The notes under the pieces are model-generated. The model was given only the letters and a program-made list of their open reading frames with translations, was not told the origin of the DNA and did no database searches. The translations under genes were made by a program, and so were the position numbers. A stretch of 44,830 bases of DNA from a bacterium UBP17_UBA6191 (GTDB lineage: Bacteria; Muiribacteriota; UBA6191): contig DITF01000020.1 in NCBI GenBank assembly GCA_002422125.1, positions 1 through 44,830 on the forward strand, in the 5' to 3' direction. This document shows positions 35,279-43,417 of the stretch, one piece after another (positions within the stretch are counted from its first letter, which is position 1; the number at the start of each line of letters is the position of its first letter).

Positions 35279-35815
35279 TTATTGACCTAATACATCTAAC
35301 ATTTCATCATTACCTTGACTCACAGCCAAAGACTTGGCTGAAAAGCCATTTTGATCCATTAACGATTTGTCTGCCCCTCTTTCAATCAATTTTTCGGCAA
35401 TGTCTTTGCGACCAAACAGGGAGGCATACATCAAGGCAGTCTGTTCAGCATGGTTTTTAGTATTGACCGAACAAGCTGTATTCATCAGCCTTAAAGCTAT
35501 TCTGAAATTTCCCTTAAAAATGGCCCCCATTAAAGCTGAATTACCTCTGAGATCTTTCTGACAGGGATCTGCTCCCTGCTCTAATAAAAAATCAACGGTA
35601 TCTTCCTGCCCATAATACGCCGCATATATTAAAGCCGTATAACCACGGGAATCCGCAATTCCGATAGGAACACCTGCTTTGAATTCTTCCCTCAGAACTG
35701 TTACATTCCCAACCTTGGCAGCCTCATAATAGTCTTTTAAAGCCTCATCCACGACCGCCTGATAACCCTCTGCAACTAGTCGAATGCTCAGTAACAAGAT
35801 TAGAATAATCCTCAT
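35279..35815 (-). CDS. ankB: Exported ankyrin-repeat protein (AnkB-like, partner of catalase)
   Basis: 178 residues: signal peptide (MRIILILLLSIRLVA), then about four ankyrin repeats (YTALIYAAYYGQEDTVDFLLEQGADP; NSALMGAIFKGNFRIALRLM; QTALMYASLFGRKDIAEKLIERGAD; a partial last one). It overlaps the catalase stop by four bases (ATGA). In Pseudomonas aeruginosa the katB-ankB operon pairs a periplasmic catalase with an ankyrin protein needed for full catalase activity; the same order and export signals here suggest the same role. The gene name is by analogy. Confidence 0.85.
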   Translation of the reverse strand: MRIILILLLSIRLVAEGYQAVVDEALKDYYEAAKVGNVTVLREEFKAGVPIGIADSRGYTALIYAAYYGQEDTVDFLLEQGADPCQKDLRGNSALMGAIFKGNFRIALRLMNTACSVNTKNHAEQTALMYASLFGRKDIAEKLIERGADKSLMDQNGFSAKSLAVSQGNDEMLDVLGQ

Positions 35816-37377
35816 TTTTGCCTCTTAACCATATCTGCGACTGACTTTACCTTGCTTAAGGGTACATTTACGGACTCAGCCAACCTTCTGCCGTAATCCT
35901 CATCAGACAAATAGGCATGAGCCACAATTTTTGCGCGAATTTCCAGACTTTTGACCTGACCCAAATCAGCCGCAAAATTCTTAATCAGATTTGCCTTTTC
36001 ATTAACCGACATTTTTCTATACACCTCACCAGGTTGTAGGAAGTGATCGGTTTTACGGATCGCTTCCTGCTGGGTTCGGCCTTTGAGCATTACCGAACTG
36101 TTTCTGGCACGGCTGTCCTGACTGTAGATACCTTCCTCGCGGGATAGGCTCGTTTGGTCATAACCGTTGGGCTGATAGTTGACAGATGTTTTGGTATGTA
36201 AAAAATTTCCTGACCCATCCTGATTGTGAGTGTTAATTTCAGATTTGGCTCGATTGACCGGAAAGTATTGATAGTTGACTCCCAAACGGTATCTTTGTGT
36301 ATCCGAATAGGAAAATAATCTTCCCTGAAGTAATCTGTCTTCGGAGGGCTCAATACCTGGAACCATCACAGCAGGAGAGAAAGCTGACTGCTCACTAAAC
36401 TGAAAAAAGTTGTCTGGAACCCTATTTAGAGTCATCTTCCCCAGGGTCAGACACTTGATCCCATCCATATCGCAGTACCAATCAATCGTGGCATCCAGTG
36501 GGTTAAAACTGTAAGAATTTACCTGAGACGGATCCATTATCAGTGCCTGTAATTCCCAGGAAGGATAGATCCCCGCATCCAATTTTTGATATAAATCTCT
36601 AGTCATATGCCCAAAATCTTGGCCCTGGATCCTAGTATTATCTGTCAAGGTGTGACTTCTAACACCCTGCTGAGATAACCAGCGAAATTTGACATACTTA
36701 AAATTATACTCCTTGTTTACGAACTTGTATGCATGAACACCATTTCCATCCATTTCTCTGTAAGTGGCTGGTGTACCCAAATCGCTATAAAGCACCGTCA
36801 GCATGTGAGTACTTTCTGGGTGGAAGGCAAAAAAATCAAAAAATCGATTGGGATCCTGCTGATTTGTTCTGGGGTCCGGCTTTAAGCTATGTACCATATC
36901 AGGAAACTTCATGGCATCACGAATAAAAAACACGGGTAGATTGTTACCTACCAAGTCCCAATTACCCTCATCAGTGTAAAACTTAACTGCAAATCCTCTG
37001 GGATCTCTTAAAGTTTCAGGAGAATCTTTGGAATGGACCACAGATGAAAAGCGCACAAATACTTCTGTTTTTTTACCTTTAGCCTGAAATGGAGCTGCCA
37101 TGCTTAAATCTGAGAAATCTGAGTAACTTATAAATTCTCCATGTGCCCCCGCACCACGGGCATGTACCACTCGTTCAGGGATTCTCTCCCGATCAAAACG
37201 AGCCAGCTTCTCAATCAGATGGAAATCTTCTAACAAAACGGAACCATTTGGCCCAGCTGTCTTAGAATTTTGATTGTCCCCTACAGCAGCACCAGTTTCT
37301 CTAGTCAATGTTGTCGCACTATTGGTGGACACCAGAACGAGAGCCACTGCCAATCCTTTTAAAAAAGATGCACTCAT
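35812..37377 (-). CDS. katB: Periplasmic haem catalase (KatB-like)
   Basis: 521 residues, small-subunit monofunctional catalase with an N-terminal signal-like stretch (6-22). The active site is visible: His72 in RVVHARGAGAHGEF, the Asn of VGNNLPVFFIRDAMKFPD (about 145) and the haem-Tyr motif RLFSYSDTQRYRLG (about 340-353). It breaks down H2O2. AAGGAG lies six bases before the ATG. A possible PerR/Fur-type dyad lies upstream. It is followed directly by the ankyrin gene. Export is inferred from the N-terminus and the KatB parallel. Confidence 0.93.
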   Translation of the reverse strand: MSASFLKGLAVALVLVSTNSATTLTRETGAAVGDNQNSKTAGPNGSVLLEDFHLIEKLARFDRERIPERVVHARGAGAHGEFISYSDFSDLSMAAPFQAKGKKTEVFVRFSSVVHSKDSPETLRDPRGFAVKFYTDEGNWDLVGNNLPVFFIRDAMKFPDMVHSLKPDPRTNQQDPNRFFDFFAFHPESTHMLTVLYSDLGTPATYREMDGNGVHAYKFVNKEYNFKYVKFRWLSQQGVRSHTLTDNTRIQGQDFGHMTRDLYQKLDAGIYPSWELQALIMDPSQVNSYSFNPLDATIDWYCDMDGIKCLTLGKMTLNRVPDNFFQFSEQSAFSPAVMVPGIEPSEDRLLQGRLFSYSDTQRYRLGVNYQYFPVNRAKSEINTHNQDGSGNFLHTKTSVNYQPNGYDQTSLSREEGIYSQDSRARNSSVMLKGRTQQEAIRKTDHFLQPGEVYRKMSVNEKANLIKNFAADLGQVKSLEIRAKIVAHAYLSDEDYGRRLAESVNVPLSKVKSVADMVKRQK

Positions 37378-37403
37378 TTATATCTCCTTAGTTATAAAAC
37401 ATA

Positions 37404-37431
37404 TTTTAGAATTACTCTATTTTTAGAATAA
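37404..37431. promoter_or_regulatory. Possible peroxide-regulator site upstream of katB
   Basis: TTACTCT-ATTTTT-AGAATAA (37412-37431) is an inverted repeat with one mismatch, and TTTTAGAAT is directly repeated at 37404-37412 and 37421-37429. The size and TTAxTCT arms are like PerR/Fur-family boxes but do not match the textbook consensus. It sits where a catalase promoter would be. Confidence 0.4.
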
Positions 37432-37502
37432 GTCTAAAGTATTGATTTTGCAACGAGTGAGACATCCTATTTTTTTTAGAGCACTTTCATGCGCTAAAAA
37501 AA

Positions 37503-37530
37503 GAAGCCCGCAGAAAAATCTGCGGGCTTC
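37503..37530 (-). terminator. Strong intrinsic terminator of the lipoprotein gene
   Basis: GAAGCCCGCAGA, an AAAA loop and TCTGCGGGCTTC make a perfect 12-base-pair stem. Read on the minus strand it is followed by a run of seven T, 16 bases after the lipoprotein stop codon. Confidence 0.92.
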
Positions 37531-37545
37531 CACATTTCAGAAGGC

Positions 37546-39762
37546 CTATTTTCCGGTTACATCCACACAGACCCGTGTCTGTTCTGTAGCTGTGCTGCCA
37601 GTTGCCAACCAGAGCATATTACCTCCACAGGTAGGTAGACCACTGGATTCCTCAAGGCTAGCACCGCCATTAGAAAATGGGGGGTTAGCTCCAATTTGAG
37701 ATCCACCAACTAGGGCAATGTACCCATTTGGCATCAAAGTGGCCATATAAGTAGTGGTGCCCGTGGCTGTCGTCGATTCAGCATTGAGCTGATTTGACTG
37801 ATACAGATACTGGGCCGTATTCGTCATAGAGAGCACACCAGATGAGTTTACACTCCACATACCTTTTAACAGAGTCGCGGCTACGCCCCTGTCAGCCAAT
37901 GTGCTACGAGTAGCGGCAAGATAAGTGCCGTTGCCATGAAACATGGCATTGGTAAAAGCAAAGGTTGTTCCCACAGTTACAGCGAACATCTGTTTGCTGC
38001 TTGAGAGCATCACAGAACTAATTGGGGCCGAAGTAAATCCACTAACATAAGAGGAAAATTTGGGTATAGAAACACAGGCTGTTGAAAGATCAGTAGCACT
38101 AACACCAGCATTCCAGATACGAACCTCGCGCAACCGTGAAGCATCGCCCCCATCACAGTGATTCATAGCAATCATGACCGCTTTAGAGCTTCCATCATTG
38201 GTTTCAAAGGATAGAGTCGAGGTTGTCTGAGCTGTAACCTTATACCCAACTGCTACTCGATTTGAATTTACCAAAGCCAGAGTGGTTCCGGTTGAACTTG
38301 CAGAATACAAAGCCGAACGATCAAGCCCCAACAGCCCACCATTTAAATACCAAGTACCTGTTTCCACAAATCTTTCAGGGGTGGAACCAGTGGTAACATA
38401 AGAATAGAACCAATCGCCTTTGTTAGAAGAATCCGCAAGGGTTGTAGAAGGTCTGGGGAAAAACAACATCTGACCATTAAACCGACCTAGTTTCTCCTGA
38501 GTAAATTCAAAGCTCTTGCCTTCAAACATAGCCACCGTAGTACCCGTCTCGGTAGGCGCAGTTGAGCCTTGAGTCACAATGATAGAAACAGATTTGGTGA
38601 TACTGTTAAATCCAGAGGGAGAAACCGGCACAGCCGTTAAAACAACTGCAAAAGTCCCGTTAGTAGCAGACTTAAATGTGTTTGTCAGTGTATGGGGGCC
38701 CGTCATCCGACCTGATAGTGAACCTGACAAAAGACTTCCGGCTGTAGCCCCTACTGAGGTGCTAACACTCCAAGTATAATCCCATACTACACCAGTAGTT
38801 GCCGCAACCATTCCCTTTAAAGAAACCGAAGTATCCGCCGCAACTATGTTATTGGTAACTCTTCGATCCGCAAACATAAGTTCAAGTCGGGGCTGATGCA
38901 GATTATCTGGCATCGGTTGTCTCACCAGACCCGTACCATTACGCATAGCCGTAATTTCTGGATTGTCATTAAATTGCGAATTTAAGCGACCATCCAGAAC
39001 CAGGGCATTAAATGCTGTGGTCACTGCGGCCAGAAAAGCCGTAGAAACGGCCCCATTGCTAACAGATTGAATATGGTCTTCAATAAAACGACCATAGTTT
39101 CGGTTGGCTTCTGGCTGTTGCTGGATAATTTTGTCAATACCGGCAAGAATTGCCCCGTATCTAACTCTTGAATTATCCGTTACTCCCGTGTTGGATGTTA
39201 CATCCGTAGGCATTACCCCCAAAATATTCACTCCCGTTAGGCCTAAATTTCTGGCAATACTTTGTGACACCAGACTCAAGCTATCAGGAACCAAAAGCCC
39301 TGGGTTTACTGTAAACTCACGGGCCACCATATGCGTAACCGGATTAACCGCAATAGCTGGAGGCGTAGTTCCACCCGGTTCCACAATAGCCACGGATTGA
39401 ATTGGATCTAAAGGTGAAACTGTACTGTCTGTTCCAGTGGCCTCAGAGCGATAAATACCGGCTGCTTCAATCATAATTGGACCAGAAAATGTAGCCGGAA
39501 GTTTTAAGTTAAAAGATCCGTCAGCACCGGAGGTTCCAGCAACAAGTCTGGTTCCCTTACCCTGGGCTGCCGCAGGATCAAAGGCATAGATTGTAATGTC
39601 CCCATTTCTGAATGGGCCCTTTGCCGCAGTACCAGAAATGGACAAAGTGGCGTCCGGGGTAGCCGCGCCCTCATCATCAACACTAAGACAACCCTGAATC
39701 CCTAAGGTTGTACAAAGAACCAGTCCAGATAACCAAAACAATCGCAGATTTTGCAGTTTCAT
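37546..39762 (-). CDS. Large Ser/Thr-rich lipoprotein
   Basis: 738 residues. A lipoprotein signal ends in the lipobox LGIQGC (Cys25). Next is a carboxypeptidase-regulatory-like beta domain (about 38-110: SISGTAAKGPFRNGDITIYAF...), a helical middle (about 140-270), a PKD/Ig-like stretch (about 300-405) and a beta-rich Thr/Ser C-terminal region (about 415-738). Probably anchored in the outer membrane; no enzyme motif was seen. GGAGG lies four bases before the ATG and a strong terminator follows, so it is monocistronic. The exact family is unknown. Confidence 0.85.
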   Translation of the reverse strand: MKLQNLRLFWLSGLVLCTTLGIQGCLSVDDEGAATPDATLSISGTAAKGPFRNGDITIYAFDPAAAQGKGTRLVAGTSGADGSFNLKLPATFSGPIMIEAAGIYRSEATGTDSTVSPLDPIQSVAIVEPGGTTPPAIAVNPVTHMVAREFTVNPGLLVPDSLSLVSQSIARNLGLTGVNILGVMPTDVTSNTGVTDNSRVRYGAILAGIDKIIQQQPEANRNYGRFIEDHIQSVSNGAVSTAFLAAVTTAFNALVLDGRLNSQFNDNPEITAMRNGTGLVRQPMPDNLHQPRLELMFADRRVTNNIVAADTSVSLKGMVAATTGVVWDYTWSVSTSVGATAGSLLSGSLSGRMTGPHTLTNTFKSATNGTFAVVLTAVPVSPSGFNSITKSVSIIVTQGSTAPTETGTTVAMFEGKSFEFTQEKLGRFNGQMLFFPRPSTTLADSSNKGDWFYSYVTTGSTPERFVETGTWYLNGGLLGLDRSALYSASSTGTTLALVNSNRVAVGYKVTAQTTSTLSFETNDGSSKAVMIAMNHCDGGDASRLREVRIWNAGVSATDLSTACVSIPKFSSYVSGFTSAPISSVMLSSSKQMFAVTVGTTFAFTNAMFHGNGTYLAATRSTLADRGVAATLLKGMWSVNSSGVLSMTNTAQYLYQSNQLNAESTTATGTTTYMATLMPNGYIALVGGSQIGANPPFSNGGASLEESSGLPTCGGNMLWLATGSTATEQTRVCVDVTGK

Positions 39763-39777
39763 AACACCTCCACGATC

Positions 39778-39805
39778 ATCTTATCTTTTATTTTTTGGCG
39801 CGCAA
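39778..39805 (-). promoter_or_regulatory. Promoter of the lipoprotein gene
   Basis: Minus strand: -35 TTGCGC (39805-39800), 16-base A-rich spacer, -10 TAAGAT (39783-39778), 15 bases before the ATG, leaving room for the GGAGG ribosome site. Confidence 0.55.
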
Positions 39806-39828
39806 TATCTCAGATAGGACTTTTTTAC

Positions 39829-40575
39829 CTAAGTTGACAAAAATTCTTCTACAAGCAATTTTGCACGCACTCTTTCTTCTGAAGTCACCCTATCCTCAAG
39901 CTTCAGCCAATCCTCTCTGATTGTTTCATTGCCTTTTTGCATGGCAATCCAGTACCAAGCCCAGGCTGAAACCAGCTCTTCGGCATGTAAATAGATTCTA
40001 CCCAGAAGCTCACAGGCTTTGGCATGACCATTCACACTAGCTAAATGGGCATAGTCAAGACACTCTAAAAGATCCTCATCAGAATTAAGATTATGAAAGA
40101 GATATAGAGACAAACGATATAAAACCTGTGAGCTGTCCCAATATTTCAGGGATTCTTTATATTTTTCAACCACCTCAAAATAGACCTGTTCCCTACTAGA
40201 CTCCAAAAACACGGCCTCAAAATAATGGATTGGGCCCTTAAAGACGGGATTGGTAACTTCAACCAGATAGTTTTTGGCCTGATTAAGATCTATAGTGCCT
40301 AAAAGCCCGTACCCATAAATCAGTGCAAGGGCAAAATGTGACTCGTCTCTTTCCATATCATCTTTGGCGGAATCTGCCCTCATTTGCAGCCAGGATAAAA
40401 CATCAAACCCCTTCTTCTCCAAGCCAACTAGCAGACGATGTAGAGTTTTTGCCCCCTCCTCATCCTTCTCCCAATACAGTCCATCTGCCAGGCATACAAG
40501 GTATAAAATAAGGCCCCGGATTTCTTTTGCATCTCCCTGCCCAACTTTTTGAGCCATTTCCTGCCAAGCCTGCAT
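39829..40575 (-). CDS. Sel1-like/TPR-type helical repeat protein
   Basis: 248 residues, all helical. Sel1-type pairs are visible (HFALALIYGYGLLGTIDLNQAKNYL and LDYAHLASVNGHAKACELLGRIYLHAEELVSAWAWYWIAMQKGN). There is no signal peptide, so it is probably a cytoplasmic protein-interaction scaffold. The ATG at 40575 is chosen over the upstream TTG at 40596 because GGGAGG sits nine bases before it. It is divergent from the gene at 40627; the partner is unknown. Confidence 0.8.
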   Translation of the reverse strand: MQAWQEMAQKVGQGDAKEIRGLILYLVCLADGLYWEKDEEGAKTLHRLLVGLEKKGFDVLSWLQMRADSAKDDMERDESHFALALIYGYGLLGTIDLNQAKNYLVEVTNPVFKGPIHYFEAVFLESSREQVYFEVVEKYKESLKYWDSSQVLYRLSLYLFHNLNSDEDLLECLDYAHLASVNGHAKACELLGRIYLHAEELVSAWAWYWIAMQKGNETIREDWLKLEDRVTSEERVRAKLLVEEFLST

Positions 40576-40590
40576 GAATTGTTTCCTCCC

Positions 40591-40618
40591 TTGCAATGCG
40601 GATTATTCTAGTTATAGT
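40591..40618 (+). promoter_or_regulatory. Promoter of the 138-residue secreted protein gene
   Basis: -35 TTGCAA (40591-40596), 16-base spacer, -10 TATAGT (40613-40618), eight bases before the ATG at 40627, with no Shine-Dalgarno between. Confidence 0.6.
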
Positions 40619-40626
40619 ATTGGGTT

Positions 40627-41043
40627 ATGAGAATACTACTATTTATGATTCTATGCTTTGTTGTTCGGGCTAATGACAAGGATTTAAAACCAATCCACAG
40701 TTACACCATAGAGTTTCAATTTGTGGATGCCGATCAAAAAACTGAATCCTGGTTTTGTCGAACTTCAGGATCTTCTGACTGCGGCTTCATTGGCTCCACG
40801 GAAAAAATCGAACTTCAGACCAGGGCCAAACTTTACGCCAAGGAGTCTCGCTTATTGATGGATTATTTTTTCACCCGCAGCGATCCCGAAAAGAGGCGCA
40901 AATTTTCCAGTGAGGGAACAATAATCGTAAAAAACGGACAGCAGGATCTTTTGCAACAGTCTATTTTCGGAACCTTGCGGGTCAAAGTTCAAAGGGAGTT
41001 ACTGGATCCTAAAGCTCTTCTGAATCCAAACTCTGATCTTTGA
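40627..41043 (+). CDS. Unknown small secreted protein
   Basis: 138 residues with a signal peptide (MRILLFMILCFVVRA). The mature part has two Cys near the middle (WFCRTSGSSDCGF) that could form a disulphide, and several beta-prone strands. No family recognised. The last 35 bases overlap the end of the convergent ctlX gene. Confidence 0.7.
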   Translation: MRILLFMILCFVVRANDKDLKPIHSYTIEFQFVDADQKTESWFCRTSGSSDCGFIGSTEKIELQTRAKLYAKESRLLMDYFFTRSDPEKRRKFSSEGTIIVKNGQQDLLQQSIFGTLRVKVQRELLDPKALLNPNSDL

Positions 41044-41959
41044 TCGGATGCAAAAATATTTCTGCCAGCATACAACGAACACTTCCCCCTCCAAGTCGCT
41101 CGATTACAGGAATCTCTGCGGCCAGAATGGGTCCATCCTGAGCAATTAAAGCCAATTGATCCAGATTCAGGCTCTCGTGAGCCGTTTTAGACATGGCCGT
41201 TAATAGCCCATCATCTGGGGTGCTAAGCTGTAAAATATTGCCGGCAAACTGATGCATTTGTTTATAGTCAATGCGCATGATCTCACGGCCAGAGTTTTTC
41301 AAAGCCTTCTGCACCATTTGTCTCTCTCTTAAATCTGGAATAGCATCCAAACAAATTGCGGCATAAGAATGTCCAAGGGCCATGAGCACATTGGTGTGAT
41401 ATATCTCCGTCCCATCGCGATTTTTAGCCTCAAATGCCACTAGCTCATAACCAAGATCGCTGGCGATTTTTTGCAAAAGTTTTTTAGTCGTTCTTGAGGA
41501 CAAACAGGCATAAACCACCTTATGCGCCCGATCAAAAATCATCGAGCCCGTACCCTCCACAATTTCCCCATCCAACTCCCAATTAGAATAATCGATAATT
41601 TTTTCTATTTTATGCGTTCTGGAAAGGCTGGTTAAAATATCTCCCCGTCTCTCAAGCCGACGATTTTCAGCCAGCATCGGGTACAATACCACCGTGCCAT
41701 CGGAATGAGTGCTAAACCAGTTATTGGGAAAAATGGAATCGGGAGTGTGCGGCTCTTCGGTATCTGATACTAAAATGACCTGAACCCCGTAACTCCTCAG
41801 CCCATCGGCTAAGGTTAAAAATTCCGATCTGGCCTGAGCCTGGGCATCTGGCTCCGTGGCTTCCGGGGCTTTTTGAAATACATTACTGGTCGCTGTCTGG
41901 GGATTAAATCCAAAAGCAACCGGGGCAATCATAAGTACGGCTGTAGCTTGTTTTGTCAT
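41009..41959 (-). CDS. ctlX: CtlX-type arginine deiminase/amidinotransferase-fold enzyme
   Basis: 316 residues of the guanidino-group-modifying (pentein) superfamily. Landmarks of the citrulline-utilisation protein CtlX family: N-terminal MIAPVAFGFNPQTA, the Asp/Asn motif DSIFPNNWFSTH, GTGSMIFDR, the catalytic His region YHTNVLMALG and the nucleophile Cys296 in GGGSVRC. Expected to act on citrulline, arginine or a related compound; the substrate is not proven here. A promoter with its -10 six bases before the ATG implies a leaderless mRNA. Confidence 0.92.
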   Translation of the reverse strand: MTKQATAVLMIAPVAFGFNPQTATSNVFQKAPEATEPDAQAQARSEFLTLADGLRSYGVQVILVSDTEEPHTPDSIFPNNWFSTHSDGTVVLYPMLAENRRLERRGDILTSLSRTHKIEKIIDYSNWELDGEIVEGTGSMIFDRAHKVVYACLSSRTTKKLLQKIASDLGYELVAFEAKNRDGTEIYHTNVLMALGHSYAAICLDAIPDLRERQMVQKALKNSGREIMRIDYKQMHQFAGNILQLSTPDDGLLTAMSKTAHESLNLDQLALIAQDGPILAAEIPVIERLGGGSVRCMLAEIFLHPIKDQSLDSEEL

Positions 41960-41965
41960 AAAAGC

Positions 41966-41994
41966 AGTCTAAGTCAGATGCGTCTTGAAGACAA
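41966..41994 (-). promoter_or_regulatory. Promoter of ctlX, overlapping the ycjX promoter region
   Basis: Minus strand: -35 TTGTCT (41994-41989), 17-base spacer, -10 TAGACT (41971-41966), six bases before the ATG at 41959. On the plus strand an identical TAGACT (42005-42010) lies six bases before the ycjX ATG, with a poorer -35. Confidence 0.65.
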
Positions 41995-42016
41995 TCTGTT
42001 ATGGTAGACTCTTGGC

Positions 42017-43417
42017 ATGGGATTTTATTCAAATCAGAAAATCAGGTTGGGCGTAACTGGTCTATCCCGCAGCGGCAAAACCGTATTTTTGACTTCTTTA
42101 ATACACCAGCTTCTGCGCGACACAGAAATTCATGAATCCATCGAGGCCTCACGGCATAGAATGCGGGCTTTACCTTTTTTAGATGCTGTACATCAGGAAA
42201 GACTACTGCATGTGTCTCTTGATCCCAACCCCCATAAAACTCTGCCGCCCTTCCGCTACGAACGCTTTGCCAGAAGCCTGCTTTCCGATCATCCCGAATG
42301 GCCAGATTCCACTTCCGATATTTCATTTTTGCGCCTCAATTTCCATTTTATTTCCAAAAATGGTTGGCATCGAACCCTGTTTGGGCAAAATGTTTTATCC
42401 TTGGAAATTGTAGATTATCCTGGGGAATGGCTTTTGGATCTCCCGCTACTAAGCCTCTCTTACGCGGAATGGTCTAATCAAATGCTGGTTTTATTTGAAG
42501 AAAAGCATAGAAGGAATCGGGCTGTTGCCTGGCTGGAGCAGGTGGCAAAAACCGATCCAAAGTCTTTAGGCACTCCAGATTTGATCCAGGAAATGCGGCA
42601 AAAGTTTGCTCATGCCCTCAAGTCCTTAAAATACGATGGTTTCAGCTTCATACAGCCCGGTCGATTTGTAATGCCTGGAGATATTTCCGAAACCTCAGAG
42701 CTTCTTGCCTTCTGCCCCCTACCTTACCAAAACGGTGTGGAGCAACCTGGCACACTGTACGCCACCATGCAGAAAAACTATCAACGGTACTGTCAGGAAC
42801 TGGTCAAACCCTTTTACAAGCAATGGATGTCGGGACTCGACAAACAAATTGTTTTGGTTGATCTTTTGGAGAATCTAAACCGTGGTCACGACCATTTCTG
42901 CGACACCCAAGAAGCACTCAAGACTATACTAAAACACTTTCGCCACTCTAGTAAGGGATGGCTTGACTGGATGAGCCCCAGCATTGACAAAGTGCTTTTC
43001 ACTGTCACCAAAATCGATCATGTCGGACCACTACAGGCCAACAACTGCCGTCTCTTACTCGAAGATGTGCTATTAGATGCCATGCGTGTCATGGGAATGC
43101 ATGGGGTAGAGTGTAAAACCGAAGCCATTGCCTCGCTTTTGAGCTCACATTTTCAAGAAGAATTGCTGGAAGGCAAGCGCTTTCAAAAAGTCATTGGGCA
43201 AGAGGGCCGTGACAGAACACCAGTTAGTATCTATCCCGGTGAGGTGCCTCAAAGCATCCCAAGTGGCAAAGAATGGCAAAAGATTGAAGCAGCCAAGGCC
43301 AGAGGGGAATCTTTTTGTTTTCCTACCTTCAACCCCCCATTGCTGGAATCTCGCTCCATGGCCCATATTCACCTCGATAAAGTGATTCAGTTTCTTCTAG
43401 GAGACAATCTGAAATGA
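42017..43417 (+). CDS. ycjX: YcjX-family P-loop GTPase/ATPase
   Basis: 466 residues. P-loop GLSRSGKT at 15-22, followed by TSLIHQLL, and the family segment LEIVDYPGEWLLDLPLL (about 130-146) in the Walker B region (DYPGEW). The family (DUF463) is linked to stress responses in gammaproteobacteria and also occurs in alphaproteobacteria; its molecular target is unknown. It overlaps ycjF by four bases (ATGA). The -10 TAGACT ends six bases before the ATG and no Shine-Dalgarno is present, so it is probably leaderless. Confidence 0.93.
   Translation: MGFYSNQKIRLGVTGLSRSGKTVFLTSLIHQLLRDTEIHESIEASRHRMRALPFLDAVHQERLLHVSLDPNPHKTLPPFRYERFARSLLSDHPEWPDSTSDISFLRLNFHFISKNGWHRTLFGQNVLSLEIVDYPGEWLLDLPLLSLSYAEWSNQMLVLFEEKHRRNRAVAWLEQVAKTDPKSLGTPDLIQEMRQKFAHALKSLKYDGFSFIQPGRFVMPGDISETSELLAFCPLPYQNGVEQPGTLYATMQKNYQRYCQELVKPFYKQWMSGLDKQIVLVDLLENLNRGHDHFCDTQEALKTILKHFRHSSKGWLDWMSPSIDKVLFTVTKIDHVGPLQANNCRLLLEDVLLDAMRVMGMHGVECKTEAIASLLSSHFQEELLEGKRFQKVIGQEGRDRTPVSIYPGEVPQSIPSGKEWQKIEAAKARGESFCFPTFNPPLLESRSMAHIHLDKVIQFLLGDNLK

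Noticed and set aside
37442..37699. 85-codon plus-strand frame between katB and the lipoprotein gene
   Set aside because: It runs through the 12-base-pair terminator stem and into the lipoprotein's end; not plausible as a gene.
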